In this document: piece after piece, positions 1-7,898 of the stretch
Layout: the number at the start of each line of letters is the position of its first letter
Numbering within the stretch: position 1 is the first letter of the stretch
DNA from: Mycobacterium sp. 852013-50091_SCH5140682
GTDB taxonomy: Bacteria > Actinomycetota > Actinomycetes > Mycobacteriales > Mycobacteriaceae
DNA length: 64,000 bases
NCBI RefSeq assembly: GCF_001665685.1
Contig: NZ_LZTB01000122.1
Coordinates: 62,001 to 126,000 of the forward strand
Direction: 5' to 3'
Program-made: the position numbers and the translations under genes
Notes under the pieces: generated by a model
Databases searched by the model: none
Seen by the model: the letters and a program-made list of their open reading frames with translations, nothing else
What the model was told of the DNA's origin: nothing

Positions 1-1
1 G

Positions 2-718
2 GGCCTGTACGCCGCGCTGTCGATCATGGCGTTGCTCGTCGGCCGGGCCCAGCGGCCCTCCGGGGCTTCGGCACCCGCCGTCGCGGTCAGCCTCTTCGAC
101 ACCATGACCGACATCATGGGTTACCCGCTGACCTACACCCAGCACTCCGGTATCGACCAGCAGCCGCTGGGCATGAGTTCGCCGGCTGTCGCTCCGTACG
201 GGGCGTTCTCCACGCGCGATCACCAGACCGTGGTGTTGGGCACCACCAACGACCGGGAGTGGCAGCGGCTGGCCCGGGAGATCATCGACCGGCCGGACCT
301 GGCCGACGATGCCCGGTTCGCCACCAATTCCGACCGCTGCGCGGGCCGCGACGTCCTCAACGAGGCGATCGGATCCTGGTGTGCGCAACACGATCTCGTC
401 GAGATCCAGCAGATCGCCGACGAGGCGGGAATCGGTAACTCGCGGTACAACCGGCCCAGCGAGGTCGTCAGCCACCAACACCTCAAGGACCGGGACCGGT
501 GGCGTCCCGTCACGACCCCCAACGGGGAGATCAGTGCGCTGCTGCCACCTCCGGTGATCGCCGGATTCGAACAGCCGATGGGCGCAGTTCCTGGCCTGGG
601 CCAGCACACCGATGCCATCCTGACCGATATGGGTCTGTCCGCCGCTCAGATCGGTGTCCTGCGGGAGCAGGGTGCGATCGGCCCGGCCTACCCGAGCACC
701 CGAGATCGGAGCAACTGA
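2..718 (+). CDS. CaiB/BaiF-family CoA-transferase, C-terminal part (cut by window start)
   Basis: The reading frame is open from base 2, so the gene begins before the window; about 238 residues of the C-terminal half remain. Class III CoA-transferases move CoA between carboxylic acids. The visible part shows the family's late segments: a large-domain stretch with YGAFSTRD near the start of the return strand, a DREWQRL segment, a DPRF-like DDARFATN segment and a C-terminal LGQHTDAILTDMG motif typical of CaiB proteins. It ends one base before the ATG of the thiolase, so the two are probably co-transcribed. The catalytic Asp lies outside the window or cannot be placed. Family assignment is solid; the substrate is unknown. 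Confidence 0.85.
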   Translation, partial: GLYAALSIMALLVGRAQRPSGASAPAVAVSLFDTMTDIMGYPLTYTQHSGIDQQPLGMSSPAVAPYGAFSTRDHQTVVLGTTNDREWQRLAREIIDRPDLADDARFATNSDRCAGRDVLNEAIGSWCAQHDLVEIQQIADEAGIGNSRYNRPSEVVSHQHLKDRDRWRPVTTPNGEISALLPPPVIAGFEQPMGAVPGLGQHTDAILTDMGLSAAQIGVLREQGAIGPAYPSTRDRSN

Positions 719-719
719 T

Positions 720-1868
720 ATGCGCGAAACCGTCATCGTCGAAGCCGTGCGCACCCCCGTCGGCAAGCGCAACGGCGGGCTGTCCGGATTCCACGCCGCT
801 GACCTCTCCGCACTTGTGCTCGACGCACTCGTCGAGCGCGCGGGTATCAGCCCCGACATCATCGACGACGTGGTCTGGGGGTGCGTCTCGCAGGTCGGCG
901 ATCAGTCGAGCAACATCGGTCGCTACGCGGTGCTCGCTGCGGGCTGGCCTGAACACATCCCGGGGACCACGGTCAACCGGGCCTGCGGATCCAGCCAGCA
1001 GGCACTGGATTTCGCGGTGCAGGCGGTGATGTCGGGCCAACAGGACGTCGTGGTCGCCGGTGGGGTCGAGGTGATGAGCCGCGTCCCGCTGGGCGCGGCA
1101 CGCGCCACGGGGCAACCGTACGGCCCGAAGGTGCTCGACCGGTACAAGGGTTTCGCGTTCAACCAGGGCATCTCTGCGGAAATGATCTCGCAGAAATGGG
1201 GTTTCAGCCGGACCCAGCTCGATGAGTATTCCGTCGCGTCACATCAGCGGGCCGCCGCCGCGCAGGACAGCGGTGCCTTTGAGACGCAGATGATCACGGT
1301 GTTTCCCGATGACGGTGACCCCGTGGTGGACGACGAGGGCGTCCGGCGGGGGACAACCGTCGAGAAGCTGGCCGGGCTCAAGCCCGCGTTCGCCGAGGAC
1401 GGTGTGATCCACGCCGGCAACTCGTCGCAGATCTCCGACGGGGCCGCGGCGCTACTGGTGATGACCGAGGAAAACGCTGTGGCGATGGGACTTTCGCCGA
1501 TCGTCAGGTACCGGGCCGGCGCGGTCACCGGTGCGGATCCGGTGCTGATGCTGACCGGCCCGATTCCGGCGACGGAAAAGGTGTTGCACAAAGCGGGAGT
1601 GCGGTTGGACGAGGTGGGGGTGTTCGAGGTCAACGAAGCGTTCGCACCCGTGCCGTTGGCGTGGCTCGCCGAAACCGGCGCCGATGAGGCCAAGCTCAAT
1701 CCGCTCGGCGGAGCGATCGCGCTGGGGCATCCGCTCGGAGCCTCGGGTGCGGTTCTGATGACCCGGATGATCAACCACATGCGCGACAAGGGAATTCAAT
1801 ACGGCTTGCAGACCATGTGCGAGGGCGGCGGTACCGCGAACGCCACGCTGGTCGAACTTCTCGGCTAA
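720..1868 (+). CDS. acetyl-CoA C-acyltransferase (thiolase)
   Basis: A 382-residue thiolase of normal length for biosynthetic/degradative thiolases. The acylated nucleophile is Cys89 in NRACGSS, and the second and third active-site motifs are His337 in GHPLGASGA and Cys367 in CEGGG. It cleaves beta-ketoacyl-CoA with free CoA at the last step of beta-oxidation, or runs in reverse. The ATG at 720 lies one base after the preceding CoA-transferase stop; an upstream in-frame start at 654 would sit inside that gene and is not used. The acyl-CoA dehydrogenase follows after a 9-bp gap. Chain-length or steroid specificity cannot be told from sequence. Confidence 0.93.
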   Translation: MRETVIVEAVRTPVGKRNGGLSGFHAADLSALVLDALVERAGISPDIIDDVVWGCVSQVGDQSSNIGRYAVLAAGWPEHIPGTTVNRACGSSQQALDFAVQAVMSGQQDVVVAGGVEVMSRVPLGAARATGQPYGPKVLDRYKGFAFNQGISAEMISQKWGFSRTQLDEYSVASHQRAAAAQDSGAFETQMITVFPDDGDPVVDDEGVRRGTTVEKLAGLKPAFAEDGVIHAGNSSQISDGAAALLVMTEENAVAMGLSPIVRYRAGAVTGADPVLMLTGPIPATEKVLHKAGVRLDEVGVFEVNEAFAPVPLAWLAETGADEAKLNPLGGAIALGHPLGASGAVLMTRMINHMRDKGIQYGLQTMCEGGGTANATLVELLG

Positions 1869-1877
1869 GGAGATCGA

Positions 1878-3026
1878 GTGCAGCGCAACCTGTTCACCGA
1901 CGACCACGAGGCGTTTCGGGCGCTGGCACGGGATTTCGTCGAAAAGGAGGTGGTCCCGGCCTATCCGGCATGGGAGAAGGCCGGCCGCATGCCGCGTGAC
2001 GTCTTCAAACAGATGGGTGCACTGGGCATCCTGGGCATGGCGATTCCGGAGGCGTACGGCGGCGCGGGGATCACCGACTACCGCTACAACGTCGTGCTGC
2101 AGGAGGAGGCGGCCCGGGCGCTGGTCACGCTGTCGACGGTGCGCACTCAGCTCGAGGTGATCTTGCCGTACTTCCTGCGCTACGCGAACGCCGAACAGCG
2201 GCAGCGCTGGTTTCCCGGGCTGGCCGACGGGACGCTGCTGACCGCGGTGGCGATGACCGAGCCGGGCACAGGGTCGGACCTCGCAGGCATGCGGACCACG
2301 GCCGTGCGCGACGGAGACGAGTATGTGCTCAACGGCGCCAAGACGTTCATCACCGGAGGCATCCAGGCCGATCTCGTCATCGTCGTCGCCCGCACCTCGA
2401 CCGACCCGGCGAACCGGCGCAAGGGATTGACCCTGCTGGTCGTCGAGGACGGGATGCCCGGCTTCACGCGGGGTCGTGAGCTGGAGAAGATGGGCTGCAA
2501 GGTCCAGGACACCGCTGAGTTGTCCTTCACCGATGTGCGGGTGCCGGTCGCCAACGTGCTCGGTGAGGAAGGGGAGGCGTTCAGCTATCTGGGACACAAC
2601 CTGCCCCAGGAACGGCTGACTGTGGCGGTCGGTTCTGTGGCCCAGGCCCGCTCGGCCATCGCCGCGGCGATCGACTACACCGTGGATCGCAAGGCGTTCG
2701 GCACTCCCGTCGCGTCGTTTCAGAACACCAAGTTCGAACTTGCGGCCTGCTCGACGGAGGTCGAGGCGGCGCAGGCGATGCTGGACCGTGCGGTTGCTCT
2801 GCATGTCGACGGCGAACTGTCCGGCGCCGACGCGGCACGCGTCAAGCTCTTCTGCACGGAGATGCAGGCCCGGGTGATCGATCGATGCCTGCAGTTGTTC
2901 GGCGGGTACGGCTACATGATGGAGTACCCGATCGCCCGGCTGTACACCGATGCGCGCGTGGCCCGGATCTACGCGGGGACCAGCGAAGTGATGAAGGTGA
3001 TCATCGCCAAATCGCTGGGTCTGTAG
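1878..3026 (+). CDS. acyl-CoA dehydrogenase
   Basis: A 382-residue FAD enzyme introducing a 2,3 double bond into an acyl-CoA. Seen are the FAD/substrate segment AMTEPGTGSDLAGM, the WxxxG-like VLNGAKTFITGG strand and the C-terminal RIYAGTSEVM. The usual short/medium-chain catalytic Glu before GTS is replaced by Ala (YAGTS), while LPQERL carries a Glu at the place used by isovaleryl-CoA/long-chain dehydrogenases, so the enzyme probably belongs to that branched-chain type. Start is GTG 1878 with AAGGAG ten bases upstream. It is third in the CoA-transferase/thiolase operon. Confidence 0.93.
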   Translation: MQRNLFTDDHEAFRALARDFVEKEVVPAYPAWEKAGRMPRDVFKQMGALGILGMAIPEAYGGAGITDYRYNVVLQEEAARALVTLSTVRTQLEVILPYFLRYANAEQRQRWFPGLADGTLLTAVAMTEPGTGSDLAGMRTTAVRDGDEYVLNGAKTFITGGIQADLVIVVARTSTDPANRRKGLTLLVVEDGMPGFTRGRELEKMGCKVQDTAELSFTDVRVPVANVLGEEGEAFSYLGHNLPQERLTVAVGSVAQARSAIAAAIDYTVDRKAFGTPVASFQNTKFELAACSTEVEAAQAMLDRAVALHVDGELSGADAARVKLFCTEMQARVIDRCLQLFGGYGYMMEYPIARLYTDARVARIYAGTSEVMKVIIAKSLGL

Positions 3027-3164
3027 CTACGGCCAGCAATCACGCGTTACAGATGTTGAGATAGGCGTCACGAAAGTATTCTCGGTGAGACCCTTGTCAC
3101 AGCCGGGAAACCTACCTACTGTGTGTTCACTAGGTTGGTTTGGCCGGATGTGTCAGGGAGTTCG

Positions 3165-3797
3165 GTGGCATCGGTTTCTGAGGGTCCAGCGGCACGGCCG
3201 TACGAGTCGCTGCTCGCGAAAGGCGAGGACCGCAAACAGCGGATCCTTTCCGTCGCGGAGAAGCTGCTGGCGCGCAACGGGTGGCGCAACACCTCCCTGG
3301 CCCAGATCGCCAAAGAGGCCGGTGTCACACCGGCAGGGCTGTTGCACCACTTCGAATCCAAGGAGCAACTGCTCAATGCGGTGCTCGACGCCCGCGACTA
3401 CGACGACGATATTCACGCCGACCGGGCGGGTGACCTAGCGGAGGAGATCACCAGGGTCGCAGAACGTTTCGAGCGAGCGCCCGAGTTGGTAGGCACCTTC
3501 ACCGTGCTGCTCGTGGAGAACATCCAGCCTGATGCGCCCCTGCACGACCGACTGCTCAAGCGCCAGCAGGACGCACGAGCCATCGTCGCCGACATCCTCC
3601 GCCGCGGCCAGGACAGCGGCCGCTACCGCCCAGATTTCGACGCGGCCAACAAGGCCGTGGAGATACTCGCCTTCGTAAACGGAATGGAGACCTCGTGGTT
3701 ACTCGATCCCTCACTGCCGCTGGTGGACGTGTTCAAGGGCTACGCGCAGATGTTGGCCCGGGAGATCGAGGGGCCCGGCGGAGTGGCCGACCAGTGA
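3165..3797 (+). CDS. TetR/AcrR-family transcriptional regulator
   Basis: A 210-residue TetR-type repressor. The N-terminal helix-turn-helix is clear (TSLAQIAKEAGVTPAGLLHH, about residues 44-63), followed by a helical ligand-binding domain with little conservation. I chose GTG 3165 because AGGGAG precedes it by 4-5 bases; a GTG at 3123 in the same frame would add 14 residues without a clear ribosome site. It lies 138 bases downstream of the acyl-CoA dehydrogenase and may have its own promoter; the unknown gene at 3812 follows closely. Its ligand and targets are unknown. One ATTCTC half-site lies upstream at 3078-3083 but lacks a partner. Confidence 0.88.
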   Translation: MASVSEGPAARPYESLLAKGEDRKQRILSVAEKLLARNGWRNTSLAQIAKEAGVTPAGLLHHFESKEQLLNAVLDARDYDDDIHADRAGDLAEEITRVAERFERAPELVGTFTVLLVENIQPDAPLHDRLLKRQQDARAIVADILRRGQDSGRYRPDFDAANKAVEILAFVNGMETSWLLDPSLPLVDVFKGYAQMLAREIEGPGGVADQ

Positions 3798-3811
3798 GAG
3801 TGGAGGACGAC

Positions 3812-4312
3812 ATGCGGTATCGGCTCGATGTGGTGGCTCCCCGTGTCATCGATGCGGTGACGTTCGCCGGAGGCTGGCTGGTCGACCGGGTGATGGCCGG
3901 GTGGGACGTCACAGTCCTCATCGGCGCCGACGAGGATGTCCGTCCGCTGCAGATCCTCGGGGTCGAAACCATGGATCTGGAAAGCGTGCTGGAATCGTGG
4001 GACGACCGGCCGCATCCGCACACCGTCGCGGTCGCCGCCGAGTTGTTCAATACCGACGACCGGGTGCGTCAAGGGGTGCTCAACGCCCTGGAGCAGGGCC
4101 GTACCGAGGTGACCCTGTGGGGTGACGGTTGTCCCGAAGAGTTGAGCGTCAATCCCGTGTGTCACGAATTATCCGCGGCTGCAAGGGCTTTCAAGGCGCA
4201 GGCGTTGGCTGCGGTCGCTGCCTGCGATGCGGTCGTAGGCAGCACCGAGGCCTTCCGGTGCGGCGTCATGGCGATCCGGTCGGTGCCGGCCGACCTGATC
4301 GCGGTGGGCTGA
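3812..4312 (+). CDS. hypothetical protein
   Basis: A 166-residue protein I do not recognise. It begins with an MRYRLDVVAP strand and is mixed alpha/beta with many acidic residues and no signal peptide or membrane segment, so it is probably cytoplasmic. Two Cys lie in the GDGCPEE and NPVCHEL segments, and one in AACDAVVG, close to the C-terminus. The ATG at 3812 has GGAGG five bases upstream; a GTG at 3800 is possible. The start is 14 bases after the TetR stop, so the two are likely co-transcribed and may be functionally linked. Confidence 0.6.
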   Translation: MRYRLDVVAPRVIDAVTFAGGWLVDRVMAGWDVTVLIGADEDVRPLQILGVETMDLESVLESWDDRPHPHTVAVAAELFNTDDRVRQGVLNALEQGRTEVTLWGDGCPEELSVNPVCHELSAAARAFKAQALAAVAACDAVVGSTEAFRCGVMAIRSVPADLIAVG

Positions 4313-4444
4313 CATGGGCGCCCGCTGGGTGAGCGCTGAGTGCTGTTGAAGAAATTGCTGAAAGGTTGCTGCTGACAACCACTTTGGCGGCAGCAAGGGG
4401 CGCGAAAGGTGTTTGGGATCCTCTCTGAGGGCAATCCTCAGAGA

Positions 4445-4819
4445 ATGAATACCGTCAAGATGAGAAGACCGTGGGTCCGGGCCTGTGCCACCGCGGCGGC
4501 CGCCGGGGCTCTGGGGTTGTCCGGCCTCGGGCTGACCACCGGCATTGCTCAGGCCGTCCCTGCTCCGGCTCCGACAGACCACCATCACTGGTGCCCCGGT
4601 GATCGTTGGGACCAGGGCTGGGGTAACAACTCGGACTGGAACAACTGCCATGATTGGGACGACAACTTTGCCGGCGCGCCATACGGATACGGCGTACCGG
4701 ACTGGGCACCGCCACAACCTCCGCCGCCGTTCTGGGCGCCGTGGGCGCAGGTGGTCTGGAATCCCAATGTGAATGCGTGGGGATTCTGGAACGGGCCGGG
4801 AATCTGGATTCCGCTGTAG
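4445..4819 (+). CDS. secreted Trp/Asn/Pro-rich protein
   Basis: A 124-residue exported protein. The N-terminus has basic residues (KMRRPWVR), a hydrophobic Ala/Gly/Leu core and an AQA cleavage site near residue 37, a classical Sec signal. The mature part is unusual: His- and Trp-rich with repeated Asp/Asn-Trp pairs (WDQGW, DWNNC, DWDDN), two Cys that may form a disulfide, then a Pro stretch (APPQPPPPFWAP) and a Trp-rich end. The start is uncertain: a GTG at 4409 and the ATG at 4445 are both in frame and neither has a strong ribosome site. Function unknown. Confidence 0.6.
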   Translation: MNTVKMRRPWVRACATAAAAGALGLSGLGLTTGIAQAVPAPAPTDHHHWCPGDRWDQGWGNNSDWNNCHDWDDNFAGAPYGYGVPDWAPPQPPPPFWAPWAQVVWNPNVNAWGFWNGPGIWIPL

Positions 4820-5005
4820 AGCTTGAGCTTGTAAAGCGTTGCACCCCAAGGCCTCAGCGAGTGATGCCTGCGTGGAAACCGCGAAAGAAGGCTCAGCTGA
4901 AGGGCGCCGCGCAGTCAGCGTCGAGTCAGGACGTCCGTGCCATCGCACTAGCGGCTGCTTGGCGCCGGTGACAGTGGCAGGCTGCCATGGCCTGGATGGT
5001 CCACG

Positions 5006-5668
5006 TCATGCGTTCTCCACGGCCGGGTCACGGTTGGCTGCAGCGTGTATGTGGTGGGCCATCGCGGCGGCGGCGGCGTCGGGATCTCCGGCGGCGATGG
5101 CATCGATGATGGCATCGTGCTGTTCGGACACTGTCGCGGCCCATTCGGGGTCAGTCAGATTGGACACCGCTGACACGGCAATTCGGTCCCACGCCCGCCC
5201 TAGGAAGTCGTGCAGCATCGGATTGTCGGCCGCCTCGGCGATTTGGCGATGCAACTCGAAGTTGCGCTGGGCGACTTCGCGCGGTTCGCCGGCGGCGACG
5301 GCTTCGTTGATCGCCTCTGCTTTGAGTCGCAGGTTTTTCAGCACCACGGGAGCGAGTTCACCGTCGGACTGTCGTTGGGCTGCTGACCTCGCGGCCAACT
5401 GCTCAAGTACTTCGCGGACCTGGTAGAGATCGCGTCGTTCCTTTGTCGATAGGCCGGCCACCACGGCCCCACGTCCCGCGCGTGAGACCAGGCCGTCGGC
5501 GTGAAGCCGTTGCAGCGCTTCTCGAACCGGTGTTCGGGAGACGCCGAGTTCCTCGGCTAGTTCGACCTCGGTCAGTCGATCACCAGGCGCGTACCGGCCG
5601 GCTGACAGTCGATGCCGCAGTGCGACGTAGACGGTCTGGGCGCTGTCTGATGCAGCGGTCGGAGGCAT
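5006..5668 (-). CDS. GntR-family regulator with FCD domain
   Basis: A 220-residue repressor of the FadR/FCD group. The winged helix lies near residues 10-70 (GDRLTEVELAEELGVSRTPVREAL), and the C-terminal all-helical FCD domain carries the His-rich positions (FELHRQI, EQHDAI, HHIHAA) that usually bind a metal and an acid ligand. It is divergent from the 5755-10745 operon and most likely controls it through the palindrome at 5721-5744. I chose the ATG at 5668; another ATG at 5728 would place the N-terminus over the operator. The effector is probably the substrate or a product of the adjoining pathway. Confidence 0.88.
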   Translation of the reverse strand: MPPTAASDSAQTVYVALRHRLSAGRYAPGDRLTEVELAEELGVSRTPVREALQRLHADGLVSRAGRGAVVAGLSTKERRDLYQVREVLEQLAARSAAQRQSDGELAPVVLKNLRLKAEAINEAVAAGEPREVAQRNFELHRQIAEAADNPMLHDFLGRAWDRIAVSAVSNLTDPEWAATVSEQHDAIIDAIAAGDPDAAAAAMAHHIHAAANRDPAVENA

Positions 5669-5720
5669 GGGCCGACTGTACACAGCCCCCGAAGGGCCGG
5701 ACGCGCTATTGACGTCTTCT

Positions 5721-5744
5721 GCATGCATTGCATACAGTGCATGC
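5721..5744. promoter_or_regulatory. candidate GntR operator
   Basis: An inverted repeat has perfect 7-bp arms, GCATGCA (5721-5727) and TGCATGC (5738-5744), around TTGCATACAG. The centre resembles the TTGTATACAA-type sites bound by several FCD GntR regulators. It lies in the divergent gap between the GntR gene and the TauE-type permease, right before the permease start, where binding would block transcription. Confidence 0.6.
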
Positions 5745-5754
5745 CGTGACGGTG

Positions 5755-6531
5755 ATGAGTGCCACACCCCTCCAATGGGCAATACTGCTGGCGGCCGGGC
5801 TGCTCGCTGGAGCGGTCAACACGATCGCGGGCGGCGGGTCATTGATTTCCTTTCCTGCGCTGATCGCCCTCGGCTACAGCCCCCTCATCGCCAACGTCAC
5901 CAATGCCGTCGCCACCGTCCCCGGGTACGTCGGAGGTTGCATAGGATTTCGCGCCGACCTGGCCGACCAGAAACCCGTGTTGGCTCGGTTGGGAGCCGTG
6001 ACCGTTCTTGGTGCGCTGGCGGGCTCAGCGCTGCTGATGGCGTTGCCGGCCCGCAGTTTCCAGGACATCGTGGGTTGGCTCGTCCTGGGCTCGGCAGTCC
6101 TTATGCTCATCCAGCCCAGAATCCGGAAACTCGTTGAACGCCGTGTCGAGTCGACCTCGCGCGTGGCCACAGCCACCCGTGTGCTCCCTTTGTGCGCTGC
6201 CCAGTTCGGTGTCGCGTTGTACGGGGGATACTTCGCCGCCGGCCTGGGCATCATGATGCTCGCTGTGCTGGGTGTCTTCCGGCGCGACTCCCTGCGCCGG
6301 TTGAATGCCTTGAAATCGGGGCTGTCGCTGGTCGTCGGCGCAGTTTCGGCTGCCTTCTTCGCCGTCAGCGCCCAGATCGCATGGATTCCGGCGCTCATCC
6401 TGGCCGCGTCGGGGCTGGCTGGTGGGCTCCTCGGGGCGCGCTTCGCGCGCATCATTCCCCCAGAAGGATTGCGAAGAACCGTAATTGCCGTCGGGTTCGC
6501 CGCCGGCCTACTGCTACTCGTAAGGAAGTGA
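5755..6531 (+). CDS. TauE/SafE-family membrane permease
   Basis: A 258-residue integral membrane protein with about eight hydrophobic segments. The N-terminal AGAVNTIAGGGSLISFP motif and its weaker second copy in the C-terminal half (YGGYFAAGLGIMMLAVLG) are the signature of the TauE/SafE (DUF81) family, which exports or imports small organic or sulfur-containing anions. It is first in a five-gene operon; the amidohydrolase follows after 5 bases. ATG 5755 is used; an in-frame GTG lies at 5746. In this context it may move the substrate or an acid product of the heterocycle pathway. Confidence 0.85.
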   Translation: MSATPLQWAILLAAGLLAGAVNTIAGGGSLISFPALIALGYSPLIANVTNAVATVPGYVGGCIGFRADLADQKPVLARLGAVTVLGALAGSALLMALPARSFQDIVGWLVLGSAVLMLIQPRIRKLVERRVESTSRVATATRVLPLCAAQFGVALYGGYFAAGLGIMMLAVLGVFRRDSLRRLNALKSGLSLVVGAVSAAFFAVSAQIAWIPALILAASGLAGGLLGARFARIIPPEGLRRTVIAVGFAAGLLLLVRK

Positions 6532-6536
6532 TCGCG

Positions 6537-7877
6537 ATGACCCTCGACCGCACGCAGGACCTCCCAGACCGTCAGACGCTGCTGATACGCGATGGCCTCG
6601 TTGTGGCGATGGATGATCACGACCCGCAACCGGTCGACATTCTGATCGACGACGGCGCCATCGTCGAGATCGGGCCAAACGTGCACAGCAACAACGCAAC
6701 CGTCATCGATGCAAGCAGTCACTTCGTGCTGCCGGGGTTCATCGACACACATTGGCACTTGTGGAACTCGCTGCTGCGGGGCACGGTCGGCGATGCGCCA
6801 GACCGTGACTACTTCACGGTCAAACGATCGTTGGCGCCACATCACGACGTGTCAGACTTCTATTGGGCAGCACGGTTCGGGCTAGCCGAAGCGGTCGACG
6901 CTGGGTTTACCACGGTGCACAACTGGGACCACAACGTCCGCAACGCTGACGACGTGGACGCCAATATCAGCGCACATCTCGACGCCGGTCTGCGCGGTCG
7001 ATTCTCCTATGGTCCGCGGGACAACAGTGGCAGCGAAGAACCGATGGACCTGCATGGCGTGCAATCCATGCTCAGGCGCTGGACCCCGGATCTCCTCGAC
7101 GGCCGGATCACCTTCGGAGTCGCCTTGCGCGGCCCCTACCGGACTACTCCCGAGGTCTATCGCGAAGAATGGCGTTACGCGCGTGCAGCCAAGCTACCCA
7201 TCACCATGCACTGTGACCGATGCCTACGTGAAAGAGGCTGCAAAAGCTGCGGATTGACGCTGCTCGACAGCGAAGGGCTCCTCGGTCCCGACGTCCAGAT
7301 CGTCCATGCGGTACATGCCTCGACCGAAGACCTCGCCGCGTTGGCACGCACCGGAACCACCGTCTCCCTGAGCCCCGTCACTGAACTGCAAACTATGGGT
7401 TTTCCCCAAGTCTCCGAGCTCATCGCCGCGGGTATCCAGACGAGCTTCTCGATTGACACGCTGGCCATGCCCACCACCGCAGACGTGTTCACCGCCCTGC
7501 GCACCGTGTTGTCGGTCGAACGCGCCCGTACCGGAACCACCGACATCACTGCCCGAAAACTACTGCGCATGTTTACGATTGAAGCCGCCGACGGGATGGG
7601 CCTGGCTGACTCTACTGGCTCCATCGCGATCGGAAAACGCGCCGACATCATCCTGATTCGTCAAGATCCGAACCTGCTGCCCGTCGGTGACCCCTTCGAA
7701 ACGCTTGTCTACAACGGCAGGACAGACAACGTGAAAACCGTCATCGCCGACGGACGGATTCTCAAACATGACGGTGCATTGACCCAACCGTCGGTGCGTG
7801 ACATCGGCTCGATTGCACAATCACGCCGCGACGCCATCGTCGCACGGGCCGCCGCAGCCGGTCACTGGCAGAGCTGA
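6537..7877 (+). CDS. amidohydrolase (ATZ/TRZ, cytosine-deaminase-like) with Cys4 insertion
   Basis: A 446-residue metal-dependent hydrolase. Visible ligands are His72-x-His74 (FIDTHWHLW), His225, His257/His260 (VHAVH) and Asp307 (SIDT), the usual set of the mononuclear ATZ/TRZ/deaminase group that deaminates or dechlorinates N-heterocycles. A C-terminal GSIAIGKRADIILI strand closes the composite beta domain. Directly after the metal ligand His225 there are four Cys at 226, 229, 235 and 238 (CxxC-x5-CxxC), a knuckle I do not know from this family. Start ATG 6537 follows AAGGAAG. It lies between two transporters, which supports a catabolic first step. Confidence 0.87.
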   Translation: MTLDRTQDLPDRQTLLIRDGLVVAMDDHDPQPVDILIDDGAIVEIGPNVHSNNATVIDASSHFVLPGFIDTHWHLWNSLLRGTVGDAPDRDYFTVKRSLAPHHDVSDFYWAARFGLAEAVDAGFTTVHNWDHNVRNADDVDANISAHLDAGLRGRFSYGPRDNSGSEEPMDLHGVQSMLRRWTPDLLDGRITFGVALRGPYRTTPEVYREEWRYARAAKLPITMHCDRCLRERGCKSCGLTLLDSEGLLGPDVQIVHAVHASTEDLAALARTGTTVSLSPVTELQTMGFPQVSELIAAGIQTSFSIDTLAMPTTADVFTALRTVLSVERARTGTTDITARKLLRMFTIEAADGMGLADSTGSIAIGKRADIILIRQDPNLLPVGDPFETLVYNGRTDNVKTVIADGRILKHDGALTQPSVRDIGSIAQSRRDAIVARAAAAGHWQS

Positions 7878-7898
7878 ACCGACCACACGGAAGTGACC

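Noticed and set aside
1452..2804. Long minus-strand frame of 450 residues opposite the thiolase and acyl-CoA dehydrogenase
   Set aside because: It is antisense to two clear enzymes, has a composition typical of a shadow frame in high-GC DNA and shows no motif.
3078..3083. ATTCTC before the TetR gene at 3165 as another member of the operator family
   Set aside because: Only one arm is present; neither the three-base partner arm nor a neighbouring copy at 6-7 bases is seen.
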